Assembly (NCBI GenBank): GCA_001701135.1 | Contig: DAAN01000027.1 | Coordinates: forward strand, 1-64,000 | Length of the DNA stretch: 64,000 bases | Reading direction: 5' to 3' | From: Bacteroidales bacterium H3 | GTDB taxonomy: Bacteria; Bacteroidota; Bacteroidia; Bacteroidales; Muribaculaceae | Shown here: positions 15,858 to 25,311 of the stretch, in pieces | How positions within the stretch are numbered: the stretch's first letter is position 1 | How the letters are laid out: each line of letters opens with the position of its first letter | Made by a program: the position numbers and the translations under genes | The notes under the pieces: generated by a model | Told to the model about the DNA's origin: nothing | Database searches by the model: none | The model's input: the letters and a program-made list of their open reading frames with translations, nothing else

Positions 15858-18128
15858 TCAGAACCTGAGGGCCACTGTGCCCATCACATTGAGGGGGGCC
15901 TGAGCGGAATAGCCCGAATAACGGTAGATCTCCTTTTCGCCGCGGTCATTTACTTCGTATCCGGCGCCGGTGTAGCCGTTGTTGCAATATTTCTCGTTGA
16001 AAATATTGTAGATGGCGAAACCCACGCGAAGCGATTTCACCGAGGGGATATTGAGGAATTCATAGGCCAGCCGCAGGTCGGTGACGAAATAAGCGTCGAG
16101 CCGTGCCGAGGCGGTGCGGGCGTTGTTCATATACTGGCTTGATATGTAACGGCTGTCGACCGAAGCCTCGAAACCGCGATAGCGGAAGTTCAGCGAATTG
16201 TGGAGGATGAAGTCGGGCGAGAACGCGATGGGAGTGTCGCCGCAGTCGATAATCAGGGGCGTGGTAGACGGGTCCTCCCATTCATAGATATATTCCTTGA
16301 AATCCTTGATGCGGTTGCGCGAGAGCGTGGCGTTGATCTGCCAGTCGAACCAGCCGACGGGGCGCAGCGAGCCCTGCAGCTCAATGCCCATGCGGTAGCT
16401 CGAGGGCACGTTCACGCTCAGCGGGTTGCCGGTGTCGGAGAGCTGGCCGGTGGTGACGAGCTGATCCTTGTAGTCCATGTAATAGAGGTTGATCCCCGCC
16501 GAGAATATGCGGTGCGAGAATGTGTAGCCCAATTCATAGTCGAAGAGGCGTTCGGCTTTGGGATAGATCCGCGGATCGCCGTCGGTGAAGTTGTCGCGGA
16601 CAGGCTCTTTGTGGGCCACGCTCCATGATGCGAATGCGCGGTGGGCGCCCTCGTTATAGACAAAGCCTGCCTTGGGGTTGAAGAAATCCCAGTCGCGGTG
16701 CAGGTCAATTCGGGCCAGCGCGTCGGTGGCGTCGTCCCAGTTGTCGGTGAGACCGCCGATGGAGTAATGGATATGGCGGTACTGAAGATCGGCGAACGCC
16801 GATAGGCCGCGCCACAGGCTGATATCCGTGCGGGCGAAGATGTTGGAGTCGAATTTGTGACCGTTGTTGCGGTAATATTCCTGCAGAGGGTTTATCGCGC
16901 CGATATAGTTGCGCACCCATGCCACCTGACCGTAGTGGCGGCCGACAAACCAGTTGGCTGCCCCGCCCAGAGTGGCGTTGATGCGGTTGGAGGCGTAGCG
17001 CAGGCTGGCGGTGAACCCACCGAAGTCATTGGCGTTGAACTTCTTGCGCACAAGGTCGCTGCGCTTTACCAGTTCCCCGTCGGGCGATGTGAACGGTGCA
17101 AGGCCGTATTCAACAAGCTTCCGGTTTGTTTTGAGCTGGTTGTAATATCCGTCGCCGCGGGTATAGTGGCCTGCCACGTTGAGGTGCCATCGCTCGGCCA
17201 GACGCTGATAGATGAGCAGTTGCAGATGGTGCTGCACGAAATTGTCGTATTGGTCAGGGTAATATGCACGGTTGCCTTGATCGTCGATATACTCGCCGCA
17301 AGGGTTGTAGCGGCGGCCATATTTCTCCATATCCTCTTTCGAAGCATAGTCCCAGGCCATATAAGTGCGCTCCTTGCCTCCGAAGCCGAGCAGACGCACC
17401 TGTGTGCCGCTGTTCTGGTAGGCGATCTGCCCCATGTAGCTCCATAGTTTCGACCATGCGCGGTCAATGTAGCCGTCGGAACCGATGTGGCTCAGGCGGG
17501 CGTCGACGCTCCAGTGGCCGTTGATTAGCCCGGAGTGCACTTTCAGACTTTCGCGGTTGGCGTTGTATGAGCCATATGCGCCGCTGAATTCGGCGCCTGA
17601 TTCCTGCGAAGGAGCGTCGGTGACCATATTGATCGATGCGCCGAAAGCGCCTGCGCCGTTGGTGGAGGTGCCTGCGCCGCGCTGCACCTGGATGTCGCGC
17701 AGCGACGATGCCAGGTCGGGCATGTTCACCCAGTATACGCGCGAACTTTCCGAATCGTTGATGGGGATGCCGTTGGCTGTGACATTGATACGCGATGCGT
17801 CGGAGCCGCGCACGCTCAGCGACGAGTAGCCTATGCCGCCGCCGGCGTCGCCGGTCATGATCACCGAAGGCATCATTTCGAGCAGCGACGGTATGTCGCG
17901 CCCGTCGTTGATTTCTCTTATCTGTGCCGCGGAGATGTTGGAGTAGGCGGCCGGGGTGCGTGAGTCGGCACGATTGGCCACCACATCCACGGCTTTGAGG
18001 TTTACACTGAGCGAGTCGGGGGTGTACTCGCCTGAGGTTTCGGCGGCAAGGGCCGTCGCGGGCATGGCTGCAAGCATGCCGCACACCGCAGCGGCAGCGC
18101 CGCAGCGGATGATGATTTGTTTAACCAT
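15858..18128 (-). CDS. TonB-dependent outer-membrane receptor, probably for thiamin
   Basis: A 756-residue receptor started at the ATG at 18128, immediately 3' of the TPP riboswitch; a longer frame would run through the riboswitch. Signal peptide at about 1-30 (ending ATALAAE). Plug domain at about 50-165 (DIPSLLEMMPSVIMTGDAGG, GYSSLSVRGSDASRINV, GIPINDSES). The rest is a 22-strand barrel with the usual C-terminal aromatic (VMGTVALRF). It has no SusC-like carboxypeptidase-regulatory extension. Together with PnuT it should move thiamin across both membranes; specificity is inferred from the riboswitch. Confidence 0.9.
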   Translation of the reverse strand: MVKQIIIRCGAAAAVCGMLAAMPATALAAETSGEYTPDSLSVNLKAVDVVANRADSRTPAAYSNISAAQIREINDGRDIPSLLEMMPSVIMTGDAGGGIGYSSLSVRGSDASRINVTANGIPINDSESSRVYWVNMPDLASSLRDIQVQRGAGTSTNGAGAFGASINMVTDAPSQESGAEFSGAYGSYNANRESLKVHSGLINGHWSVDARLSHIGSDGYIDRAWSKLWSYMGQIAYQNSGTQVRLLGFGGKERTYMAWDYASKEDMEKYGRRYNPCGEYIDDQGNRAYYPDQYDNFVQHHLQLLIYQRLAERWHLNVAGHYTRGDGYYNQLKTNRKLVEYGLAPFTSPDGELVKRSDLVRKKFNANDFGGFTASLRYASNRINATLGGAANWFVGRHYGQVAWVRNYIGAINPLQEYYRNNGHKFDSNIFARTDISLWRGLSAFADLQYRHIHYSIGGLTDNWDDATDALARIDLHRDWDFFNPKAGFVYNEGAHRAFASWSVAHKEPVRDNFTDGDPRIYPKAERLFDYELGYTFSHRIFSAGINLYYMDYKDQLVTTGQLSDTGNPLSVNVPSSYRMGIELQGSLRPVGWFDWQINATLSRNRIKDFKEYIYEWEDPSTTPLIIDCGDTPIAFSPDFILHNSLNFRYRGFEASVDSRYISSQYMNNARTASARLDAYFVTDLRLAYEFLNIPSVKSLRVGFAIYNIFNEKYCNNGYTGAGYEVNDRGEKEIYRYSGYSAQAPLNVMGTVALRF

Positions 18129-18137
18129 ACTGTTTAA

Positions 18138-18214
18138 TTTCACTACGCCGGTATTACCCGGATCAGGTTCAAAGGGTATTATCTCAGCTCCCGCTCTCGG
18201 GAGCACCCCTATTA
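18138..18214 (-). promoter_or_regulatory. TPP (thiamin pyrophosphate) riboswitch
   Basis: Read on the minus strand, the Thi-box core is complete: GGGGTGC, a GC-rich variable stem (CTCCCGAGAGCGGGAG), then GCTGAGATAATACCC, TTTGAACCTGATCCGGGTAA and TACCGGCG. It ends about ten bases before the start codon, so control is probably at translation initiation. No separate terminator stem is obvious. Confidence 0.95.
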
Positions 18215-18263
18215 ATCATATGTTGTAGTTCCGAAGCCGGCGGTGTCGGCTCAGGAGGTTGCG

Positions 18264-21134
18264 TCAGTACCAGCTGACGCCGTTGGAGGTAGAGGAGCGT
18301 TTGTCATATTTGAGGTCGGAGAGGAGCGACGATTTCACGGCGATGTGGAAATTGTAGCTCTTGTATGGACCTACCGGAATCACCGAGGCGCGCATGGTGA
18401 AACAGTGCATGTCGCGCTCGATGTTGACATTCATGTATGCGATTTTGTGCATCTGGAAATCGTAGGAGGCCGAAGCGGAGATGTTCCAGTTTTTTGTGGG
18501 ACGGATGTTGCCCGACAGCGAGAGGTTCTGTGTGATGCGTCCGTTGTATTCCAGCTTCTGATAGTTGAAATCGCCGTAGCCGTAGTTGATGGAGTAGTTG
18601 ATGGATAGGCTCCACGGCACCACCCACGGTACATATCCGTCGGGATCGAGCTGAAGTTCGCTGTCGGACCCTCCCTCTTCATCTTCATAGTCGCGTCTCC
18701 CCCGGTTGCCTGCCGGGTTGTCGAACGACGAGTTGCCTTTGTCGTCGGTGCCCGACCCGTCCTTCTTCTTGTCGTTCTTCTTTTTGCTGAAAGTGTTGTT
18801 GTTGATCGTGTAGGAGAACGATGTGCCGGTCGACTGGAGTCGGCCGATACCCTTGCCTGCCTTCCAGCGGGGGATGTTGACGCGCACGGGCTGTCCGGCC
18901 GAGTTGAGCTGATAGGTGTAGGTGTCCCAGGTGGCCGAGAGGCTGAGGTTGAACTGCTTGGTCAGTCGCAGCAGCAGCGAGGTGTTGATGTTTGACCAGT
19001 TCATGGAGTCGGCTGCGAAGTTGTAGCTCTCCGAGATGGTGAAATTCTCGATCAGCGACACTTTTTTCTCGCCTATGGAGTCGTTGGTCTTCACTTTCAT
19101 CTCGAGGTTGTTGGCCAGCGAGAAGGTGAGAGCTCCGGTTTTTCCCTCGCCGGGCACGCCGAAGAGGCTGTTGGGGAAGAGGGAATATTTGCGACGTTGC
19201 GCGCCGCCGTTGGGGTCGACATAGGAGTAGCTGCCGTAGTAGCCGAACCATGGCGACGAGAAGTCGGGAGCGTAGCTGAACGAAAGCGTGGGGGTCATCA
19301 CATGGCGGATCATCTTCACTTTGTCGCCAAGGAAGGGGAGGGGCTGGAAGAAACCGTATATTTTGGTGTCGAGCGAAACGGTGGTGTTGAAGTCCCATAC
19401 GTTGTAGAAGTTGTAGGTGGTATCGCAGACTTCGGCTGCGGCCACCGGATCCCATTGCCGGCGCACCTTGGTGGTGTACATGCGGTCGGTGAGATTGATC
19501 GACGGGGTGATGTTGAGATATTTGAAGAGCTGAAAGGTGGCCGACACGGGCACGTTGTGCTTGAAGCCGTTGCGCCAGTCCTTGATCAGCGATTTCTTGA
19601 AGAACACATCCTGCTGGGCGGTGAGGGAATTCTGGAATACACCCTGATACGACATTCTAATTTTCTCATACCAGCGTTCGCTGCCCACGGCTTTCTTGCG
19701 CTTGAAGGGGTTGGTCTGCCCCATGGAGATGTTGAGATTGGGAAACGACACCGACAGAGTGGAATCCTGCGTGCGCTGCGACACATTGAGCGATGTCGAC
19801 ATCTGCCATTTCGAGTTGGGGAAGCGGTATGAGAGGTTCACCGTGGAGCTTTTGGTGTTCTCGGTGAATGAGCTGGAATAGTAGCTTGAAACGGAGCTGC
19901 GCGAATAGCCCGATGTGGTGAAATTGACCGATGCCGAAAGGGTCATGTTGGGGTTGGCCTTGGCATCCTGCGAGTGGCTCCAGAGCACCTGAAAGTTTGT
20001 GCCTGTCGAGTAGTCGGGATCGCCCTTCTCACCGTTGATGGTCTTGATGAAGTTCACGTCGAAGTGACCGTTGTACTTGTAGCGCTTGTTGTAGGTCGAC
20101 TGCGCCGACAGCCCCCATGACCCCTTGGTGTATATCTCGCCGGTAAGGGCAAGGTCCACATAATCGTTGATGGCGAAATAGTAGCCGCCGTCCGACAGGT
20201 AGAAGCCGCGGTTGTAGTCGTCGCCGAATGTGGGCACAATCACGCCCGAGGCATATTTGTCGGTGAAAGGGAAATAGCCGAAGGGTACGGCCAACGGCAG
20301 CGGCAGTCCCTCAAGCACCATATAGGCGGGGCCGGTGACGATGTTTTTCTTCGGGCGCACCTTGGCACGGGTGAGCTGGAGATAGAAATGGGGATGATCG
20401 TGGTTGTCGCATGTGGTGTAGCGGCCGTTTTCCACATAATAGTCCTCCCCCTCGCTCTTCTTTGTGTTTCCGCCGGTGAGGAATCCCTCGCCCTGCTCGG
20501 TGATCACGTTGGTGATATAGCCGCGCTTGCTCTTGAAATTGTAGCGCATGGTGCCGGAATTGTAGGCGGTGCCCCCCTCCTCGAATACGGGGGAGCCGAT
20601 CACCGTGCCGGTCGAGTCTTCGGTGCCCACGGCGTAGACCTCCGATTTGTCCATGTCGAGTTCGATGTCGGCGGCGGTGAGTTTCAGGTTGCCGTAGTCG
20701 ATGTTGCCGTCGCCATACATATATGTGGTGTTGCGGCCTATCATCACCATCGAGTCTTTCGACGAGAACACCACCTGATTGTCGAGATCGACTTTGGTGC
20801 GGCGGATGCGCGAGCCGCGGATGGTGTCGGCGATATAGTTGAGCGAGGAGTCGCGCCCTACGGGGCGTTTGCTGCCGGTGCGCAATTTCGGCATAGAGTC
20901 GGAGAAGTCTTCATAGATTTCTCCGAGCGAGTCTGCGATGCCCTCATGCATTTCCCCGAGCGAGTCGATGATATTGACAATGCTGTCAGCGCTGTCGGAA
21001 ACGGCGTGATAATCAACTGTTTCTGAAAGCGTGTCAATTGCGCGCAATTGGTCTTTTCCGTCGGGTACAGCCATGTTGGCAGCGACGAAAAACGCTATCA
21101 ATAAGAAGATTATATATAATTGTGACCGTTTCAA
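18264..21134 (-). CDS. lptD: LPS assembly protein LptD-like outer-membrane barrel
   Basis: A 956-residue outer-membrane protein. Signal peptide or anchor at about 1-22. A Ser/Asp-rich linker follows, then an OstA/LptA-like beta-jellyroll at about 110-240 (KLTAADIELDMDKSEVYAVG, TMRYNFKSKRGYITNVITEQ). The large LptD barrel then runs to the C-terminus (VPFGYFPFTDKYASGVIVPT, GFYLSDGGYYFAINDYVDLA). It inserts lipopolysaccharide into the outer leaflet. Around residues 780-840 there is a very charged, low-complexity Lys/Asp/Gly insertion, probably an external or periplasmic loop. No lptE is seen nearby. It ends about 50 bases before the riboswitch. Confidence 0.85.
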   Translation of the reverse strand: MKRSQLYIIFLLIAFFVAANMAVPDGKDQLRAIDTLSETVDYHAVSDSADSIVNIIDSLGEMHEGIADSLGEIYEDFSDSMPKLRTGSKRPVGRDSSLNYIADTIRGSRIRRTKVDLDNQVVFSSKDSMVMIGRNTTYMYGDGNIDYGNLKLTAADIELDMDKSEVYAVGTEDSTGTVIGSPVFEEGGTAYNSGTMRYNFKSKRGYITNVITEQGEGFLTGGNTKKSEGEDYYVENGRYTTCDNHDHPHFYLQLTRAKVRPKKNIVTGPAYMVLEGLPLPLAVPFGYFPFTDKYASGVIVPTFGDDYNRGFYLSDGGYYFAINDYVDLALTGEIYTKGSWGLSAQSTYNKRYKYNGHFDVNFIKTINGEKGDPDYSTGTNFQVLWSHSQDAKANPNMTLSASVNFTTSGYSRSSVSSYYSSSFTENTKSSTVNLSYRFPNSKWQMSTSLNVSQRTQDSTLSVSFPNLNISMGQTNPFKRKKAVGSERWYEKIRMSYQGVFQNSLTAQQDVFFKKSLIKDWRNGFKHNVPVSATFQLFKYLNITPSINLTDRMYTTKVRRQWDPVAAAEVCDTTYNFYNVWDFNTTVSLDTKIYGFFQPLPFLGDKVKMIRHVMTPTLSFSYAPDFSSPWFGYYGSYSYVDPNGGAQRRKYSLFPNSLFGVPGEGKTGALTFSLANNLEMKVKTNDSIGEKKVSLIENFTISESYNFAADSMNWSNINTSLLLRLTKQFNLSLSATWDTYTYQLNSAGQPVRVNIPRWKAGKGIGRLQSTGTSFSYTINNNTFSKKKNDKKKDGSGTDDKGNSSFDNPAGNRGRRDYEDEEGGSDSELQLDPDGYVPWVVPWSLSINYSINYGYGDFNYQKLEYNGRITQNLSLSGNIRPTKNWNISASASYDFQMHKIAYMNVNIERDMHCFTMRASVIPVGPYKSYNFHIAVKSSLLSDLKYDKRSSTSNGVSWY

Positions 21135-21187
21135 AGAAATGTCTTGTCGGAGAAAGTGCCCTGAGGCGCTTGCGCTTAATTGCGTTG

Positions 21188-21195
21188 CAAAGTTA
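21188..21195 (-). promoter_or_regulatory. -7 box for lptD
   Basis: TAACTTTG on the minus strand about 55 bases before the lptD ATG. It is back to back with the promoter of the divergent DUF2007 gene. No convincing -33 element is seen. Confidence 0.35.
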
Positions 21196-21270
21196 CTACT
21201 TTCCCCGCAATTTCCATCTTCCCGATGTTAAAATCTGAACCTCATGCACTGTTTTTTAGCTGATTTTCGC

Positions 21271-21278
21271 TATATTTG
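21271..21278 (+). promoter_or_regulatory. -7 box for the DUF2007 gene
   Basis: TATATTTG, with a T-run (GTTTTTTAG) in the -33 region about 20 bases upstream. The leader is about 55 bases. Confidence 0.4.
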
Positions 21279-21337
21279 CAGTTGAAGGCGGACGCCTGTA
21301 GCCCGTCGGCAACAGTTTTCCCCGCCTTCTCCATGTT

Positions 21338-21571
21338 ATGAATCAACAGCGCGACACTCCGATTTTGATAGGCTCATTCGCCACACTGCAGTTGGCGGAA
21401 CTTGCCGCAGGGCTTCTCCGCAACAACGGTATCCCTTGCGAGGTGACTAACAGCACCATCGCGTCGGTGCTCCCTCTGACCGAAACGTGGACGCCGCTGC
21501 AACTGCTGGTGCCCGGTTCGATGGCCGACAGGGCCGCCGCGCTCCTGCGTGAGCACGGCGATATAGAGTGA
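21338..21571 (+). CDS. DUF2007-family small protein
   Basis: A 77-residue protein matching the DUF2007 (PII-like, putative signal-transducing) fold: a beta strand (ILIGSFATLQLAELAAGLL), then RNNGIPCEVTNST, an acidic or hydrophobic strand and a C-terminal helix (SMADRAAALLREHG). In other bacteria such domains are often fused to or follow metabolic genes; the biochemical role is unknown. It stands alone between the divergent lptD promoter and convergent fabD. Confidence 0.7.
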   Translation: MNQQRDTPILIGSFATLQLAELAAGLLRNNGIPCEVTNSTIASVLPLTETWTPLQLLVPGSMADRAAALLREHGDIE

Positions 21572-21653
21572 TGCTATAGAAAAATGGAGATGTGTCGGGT
21601 GATTGACACATCTCCATCGGAATATAATGATAAACGTGGTAGCTACGTAGGGA

Positions 21654-22532
21654 TCACTGCTTGTTTTCGCAAGTAACGTCGCGGCTGATTTTCGAGATAA
21701 GACCCGAAAGCACGCTGCCGGGACCTACGGAGATGAACTCGGTGGCGCCGTCGGCGATCATGTTCTGAACCGACTGGGTCCAGCGCACGGGTGCGGTGAG
21801 CTGGGCGATGAGGTTCTGCTTGATCTCTTCGGGATCGGTGTGGGGACGGGCGTCGACATTCTGGTAGACGGGGCAAACGGGGGTGGAGAACTCGGTGGCG
21901 GCGATGGCCTCGGCGAGTTCCTGACGGGCAGGTTCCATCATGGGGGAGTGGAATCCGCCGCCCACTTTGAGCACGAGGGCGCGTTTTGCGCCGGCGGCCT
22001 TGGCTGCCTCGCAGGCTGCGTTGACAGCCTCTACTTCACCTGAAATCACCACCTGGCCGGGGCAGTTGTAGTTGGCGGCGACAACAACGCCGTCGATGCC
22101 GTTGCAGATTTCCTCTACTTTCTCATCAGGGAGGGCAAGCACTGCGGCCATGGTCGAGGGTTTGATCTCGCATGCTTTCTGCATGGCGCGGGCACGGGCC
22201 GACACCAGTTTCAGGGCATCCTCAAATTTGAGCGCGCCGGCTGCGGTGAGTGCCGAGAACTCGCCGAGCGAGTGGCCGGCCACCATGGCGGGTTTGAATT
22301 CCTCGCCGAGTGTCTTGGCCAGTATCACCGAGTGGAGGAACACGGCAGGCTGTGTCACCTTAGTCTGCTTGAGGTCATCCTCGGTGCCGTCAAACATGAG
22401 GTCGGTAATGCGGAATCCGAGAATATCGTTTGCTTTTTCAAACATCTCCTTTGCTTCGGCCGAACCTTCGTAGAGGTCTTTACCCATGCCTACGAACTGT
22501 GCGCCCTGGCCGGGAAACACGAATGCTTTCAT
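21654..22532 (-). CDS. fabD: Malonyl-CoA:ACP transacylase
   Basis: A 292-residue alpha/beta hydrolase-like acyltransferase that loads malonyl groups on to ACP at the start of fatty-acid synthesis. Motifs: FPGQGAQFVGMGKDLY, the catalytic serine in GHSLGEFSA, the active-site histidine in the GGGFHSPMM segment, and QLTAPVRWTQSVQNM. Length is normal. It is separate from acpP-fabF, which lie 2.5 kb away on the other strand. Confidence 0.95.
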   Translation of the reverse strand: MKAFVFPGQGAQFVGMGKDLYEGSAEAKEMFEKANDILGFRITDLMFDGTEDDLKQTKVTQPAVFLHSVILAKTLGEEFKPAMVAGHSLGEFSALTAAGALKFEDALKLVSARARAMQKACEIKPSTMAAVLALPDEKVEEICNGIDGVVVAANYNCPGQVVISGEVEAVNAACEAAKAAGAKRALVLKVGGGFHSPMMEPARQELAEAIAATEFSTPVCPVYQNVDARPHTDPEEIKQNLIAQLTAPVRWTQSVQNMIADGATEFISVGPGSVLSGLISKISRDVTCENKQ

Positions 22533-22616
22533 AATAATGCGGTAGTAATTGGTCGGCGCAGCCCGGCGGCTTGGCCCGGAGCGCCTTGACTTTGTAAAAA
22601 ATGTTTAAATCGGCGG

Positions 22617-22624
22617 CAAAGTTA
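22617..22624 (-). promoter_or_regulatory. -7 box for fabD
   Basis: TAACTTTG on the minus strand about 85 bases before the fabD ATG. No good -33 partner is seen. Confidence 0.35.
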
Positions 22625-22667
22625 CTAATTTTTTTCGAAATAACCTCGCGGTTTCCATTAAAAGCCG

Positions 22668-22675
22668 TATCTTTG
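22668..22675 (+). promoter_or_regulatory. -7 box for tatA
   Basis: TATCTTTG about 44 bases before the tatA start, divergent from the fabD -7 box about 50 bases away. Confidence 0.4.
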
Positions 22676-22718
22676 CGCATAACCAATTCATGTCTAATTT
22701 CTGAAAACCTTAATAACT

Positions 22719-22928
22719 ATGATATCTTTATTTAGTATGCCCGGCGGTTCTGAATGGATTATCATCGCCCTGGTGGTGCTTCTCCTTTTTGGCGGCAAAA
22801 AGATTCCCGAACTGATGAGAGGCCTCGGCAAGGGAGTGCGCAGCTTCAAATCGGGTCTCAACGAGGCTACCGACGAAATCAAAAAGGCTGCCGACGAGGC
22901 CGAGTCCGATCCTCAGGCCAAACACTGA
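22719..22928 (+). CDS. tatA: Twin-arginine translocase subunit TatA/TatB
   Basis: A 69-residue protein with one N-terminal transmembrane helix containing the signature [20 protein letters not shown] (the FGGKK(I/L)PE hinge), an amphipathic helix ([16 protein letters not shown]) and a short acidic tail. It forms the pore component of the Tat system, which exports folded proteins. The gene lies 115 bases before tatC. A single TatA-type protein may serve both TatA and TatB roles, since no second copy is seen. Confidence 0.93.
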   Translation: MISLFSMPGGSEWIIIALVVLLLFGGKKIPELMRGLGKGVRSFKSGLNEATDEIKKAADEAESDPQAKH

Positions 22929-23043
22929 CTGATTCTCTTCGGTCCCGACGGTCTGTTGCCGCTGCCGCTACACCGGCTGCGCGACCTTTTACGAACTCTT
23001 AAGAGTCTATTGTCACATAAATTCTAAAAAATCCTATCTGATT

Positions 23044-23847
23044 TTGGCATCCCGGGAAATGACATTTTGGGAACATCTCGATGCCCTGCGCGGAGTGCTG
23101 TTCAAAATGGCGGTCACCATCGCTGTGGCGGCCGTGGCCATGTTCTGCATGATGCACCGCATCTTCGACGACATCGTAATGGCGCCGTGCCGCGGATCGT
23201 TCCCCCTCTACGGCCTGTTTGACGCCCTGTCGGCGCTCACCGGCGACAGCGCGGGCGGCACGGCCGACTTCCATGTGTCGCTGATCAACACCCAGCTCGC
23301 GTCGCAGTTCTTTATCCACCTGTCGCTGTCGTTCCAGCTGGCTCTTGTAGTGACATTCCCGCTCCTTATATATGAACTGTGGACGTTTGTGTCGCCCGGG
23401 CTTTATCCCGGCGAGAAACGCCATGCCACCTCGGCCTTCATTTTCGGCAACATGCTCTTTTATATGGGTATGGCCACGGCCTATTTCCTTATTTTCCCCC
23501 TTACGCTCCATTTTCTGGCCACCTACCAGCTTTCGCCCGACATTCCCAATACCATCACACTCGACTCGTATATCGACAATTTCGTGTCGATGCTGCTGAT
23601 CATGGGCGTGACATTCGAAATACCGCTGCTCACATGGGTGCTTGGCCGGTTCGGCATCGTCAACCGCAGTTTCTTCTCGAAATTCCGCCGTCATGCGGTG
23701 GTGGTGCTGGTTATCGCCGCGGCAATCATCACCCCCACATCCGACCCCTTCACTCTTGCGGCGGTGTTCCTGCCGCTCTATCTTCTCTGGGAGCTGTCGG
23801 CGCGGTTGACTCCCCGGCCTGAGGTTGCCGACGTCCAGACTGTGTGA
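23044..23847 (+). CDS. tatC: Twin-arginine translocase subunit TatC
   Basis: A 267-residue inner-membrane protein with six transmembrane helices, the Tat signal-peptide receptor. The N-terminal MTFWEHLDALRGVLFK, the large periplasmic loop, the FVSPGLYPGEKRHA loop and the terminal IAAAIITPTSDPFTLAAVFL segment are typical. The start is either the TTG at 23044 (giving MASREMTFWEHL, like relatives) or the ATG at 23059. I prefer the TTG on similarity of the N-terminus. It is expressed with tatA. Confidence 0.92.
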   Translation: MASREMTFWEHLDALRGVLFKMAVTIAVAAVAMFCMMHRIFDDIVMAPCRGSFPLYGLFDALSALTGDSAGGTADFHVSLINTQLASQFFIHLSLSFQLALVVTFPLLIYELWTFVSPGLYPGEKRHATSAFIFGNMLFYMGMATAYFLIFPLTLHFLATYQLSPDIPNTITLDSYIDNFVSMLLIMGVTFEIPLLTWVLGRFGIVNRSFFSKFRRHAVVVLVIAAAIITPTSDPFTLAAVFLPLYLLWELSARLTPRPEVADVQTV

Positions 23848-23895
23848 TCCCTACAGCGTAATCTCTGCTGAATGATTCCTGTTGCGTGATCCCTT

Positions 23896-24627
23896 TCAGT
23901 TTGCCTCCTCGGGAAACTTGCGGTAATATTCCTCCAGAAGGTTTCGGATGTTGAAATAGTAGGTTTCGGTGGTCGCTTTCCCCTTGTCGTTTTTCTTCTC
24001 TACCTCGATCTCGTCGTAGTAGGGTTCGCGGTACTGCTGGTTCTTCACCACGGCTTGCTGAAAGTTGACTATGTCGTATTCGTGCCGGGGGTTGATCACG
24101 TACCAGGCGTGCTCCTCGTCGGCGCCTGTGCCTGAGGATATTATGGCCTGCAACAGGTGGTTGAGGCGATACTGCCAGATAGCTGCGCGGTTTACCTTGC
24201 CGCGGGCGCGGAGAGCATAGATGAGAAAATTCATCTGCTGGAGGTCGAAAGGATTGTCGGCCAGCGCCTCGTCGGCGTAGGCGATGATGGAGTCGAGTTC
24301 CGCGCGCGTGTGCGTATTCTTATAATATAGGCTCTCGTTTTTCGTCGATGCCTCGTTGTGGCGGTAGGGGTTGAAATCTTCCTGAAAGAGATACCCGTAA
24401 TAGAGATGACGGTAGTCGTCGTTGTTCATCACGGTTTCGTTCTGGGTGTATCGTTTGAACAGCTTGGGGTAATAATAGGGCGATTTGGGATTCGCGACAT
24501 CGGCACGGATTGCCTCGAGGTCGGGTGCCTGCACCTTCACGCTGTTTTTCTGTCGGGCGTTGGGGTTGGCGGTGATTGCGCCTGCCACAAGCAGCAGGGC
24601 TGATATGAGGAAGAATAATTTTTTCAT
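23896..24627 (-). CDS. DUF4919-family exported protein
   Basis: A 243-residue protein from the ATG at 24627, which begins a clear signal peptide (KKLFFLISALLLVAGAITAN). The mature part is rich in Tyr and charged residues. It contains the family-like segments PYYYPKLFKRYTQNETVMNN and DDYRHLYYGYLFQEDFNPYR, and an alpha-helical region that may include TPR-like helices (LADNPFDLQQMNFLIYALRA). Function is unknown; it is common in Bacteroidales. An upstream in-frame ATG at 24693 lies 5' of the signal peptide and overlaps the -7 box region. Confidence 0.75.
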   Translation of the reverse strand: MKKLFFLISALLLVAGAITANPNARQKNSVKVQAPDLEAIRADVANPKSPYYYPKLFKRYTQNETVMNNDDYRHLYYGYLFQEDFNPYRHNEASTKNESLYYKNTHTRAELDSIIAYADEALADNPFDLQQMNFLIYALRARGKVNRAAIWQYRLNHLLQAIISSGTGADEEHAWYVINPRHEYDIVNFQQAVVKNQQYREPYYDEIEVEKKNDKGKATTETYYFNIRNLLEEYYRKFPEEAN

Positions 24628-24680
24628 AGATTTCAGGAACCATGGTGCCCGGTCGCGGGCATAAATTCTACCATTGACAA

Positions 24681-24688
24681 CAAATTTA
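24681..24688 (-). promoter_or_regulatory. -7 box for the DUF4919 gene
   Basis: TAAATTTG on the minus strand about 54 bases before the ATG at 24627. This supports that start, since an ATG at 24693 would lie upstream of the transcript. Confidence 0.35.
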
Positions 24689-24891
24689 CTCATTATTCTG
24701 AAAATGCCGGCCGCAGCCGCATTCCATTTATAAAAAATTATGTTTTTTTTGCTCTATTTTTGATGGCTGAAAAGGGTCTGACGGTTGATGTTGTAACTAA
24801 AATGTAATTATAAAACATGCTTCTTGGTCAAAAATATGCCCAATTAAGGAATTTTTTCACTTATTTAGTGGGTAGTTTTATGAACTTTTTG

Positions 24892-24899
24892 TAATTTTG
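24892..24899 (+). promoter_or_regulatory. -7 box for acpP
   Basis: TAATTTTG about 105 bases before acpP, in an otherwise empty AT-rich divergent spacer (24689-25004). I see no clear -33 partner. Confidence 0.4.
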
Positions 24900-25004
24900 C
24901 GCTCGGAAAGTAGGAATTGCTTCACCCCGCAGGCTTTCTTCCGTCCCGGGCGCATCCCAAATCCATCTTAATTCAGAATATTCAATATTTAACAATTTAC
25001 AATT

Positions 25005-25241
25005 ATGTCAGAAATCGCAGATCGCGTAAAAGCTATCATCGTCGACAAGCTCGGCGTAGATGAGAACCAGGTTACTGAAAACGCTGCATTCACCACCGAC
25101 CTCGGTGCTGATAGCCTCGACACCGTAGAACTCATCATGGAGTTCGAGAAAGAATTCGGCATCTCCATCCCCGATGACCAGGCTGAAAAAATCGCCACTG
25201 TAGGTGACGCTATCGCTTACATCGAAAATGCTAAGAAGTAA
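25005..25241 (+). CDS. acpP: Acyl carrier protein
   Basis: A 78-residue acidic four-helix protein. The phosphopantetheine attachment serine lies in [17 protein letters not shown], at about residue 39. The rest ([20 protein letters not shown]) is the canonical ACP sequence. It carries growing acyl chains for fatty-acid and lipid A synthesis. fabF follows 200 bases later, across a strong hairpin that could terminate part of the transcripts. Confidence 0.97.
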   Translation: MSEIADRVKAIIVDKLGVDENQVTENAAFTTDLGADSLDTVELIMEFEKEFGISIPDDQAEKIATVGDAIAYIENAKK

Positions 25242-25311
25242 TCGCGAGTTTCTGGCATTCATCACTTGCTGATTAATCATTCTCCCTCTCCGATATGAAG
25301 CTTTCGCTTCG

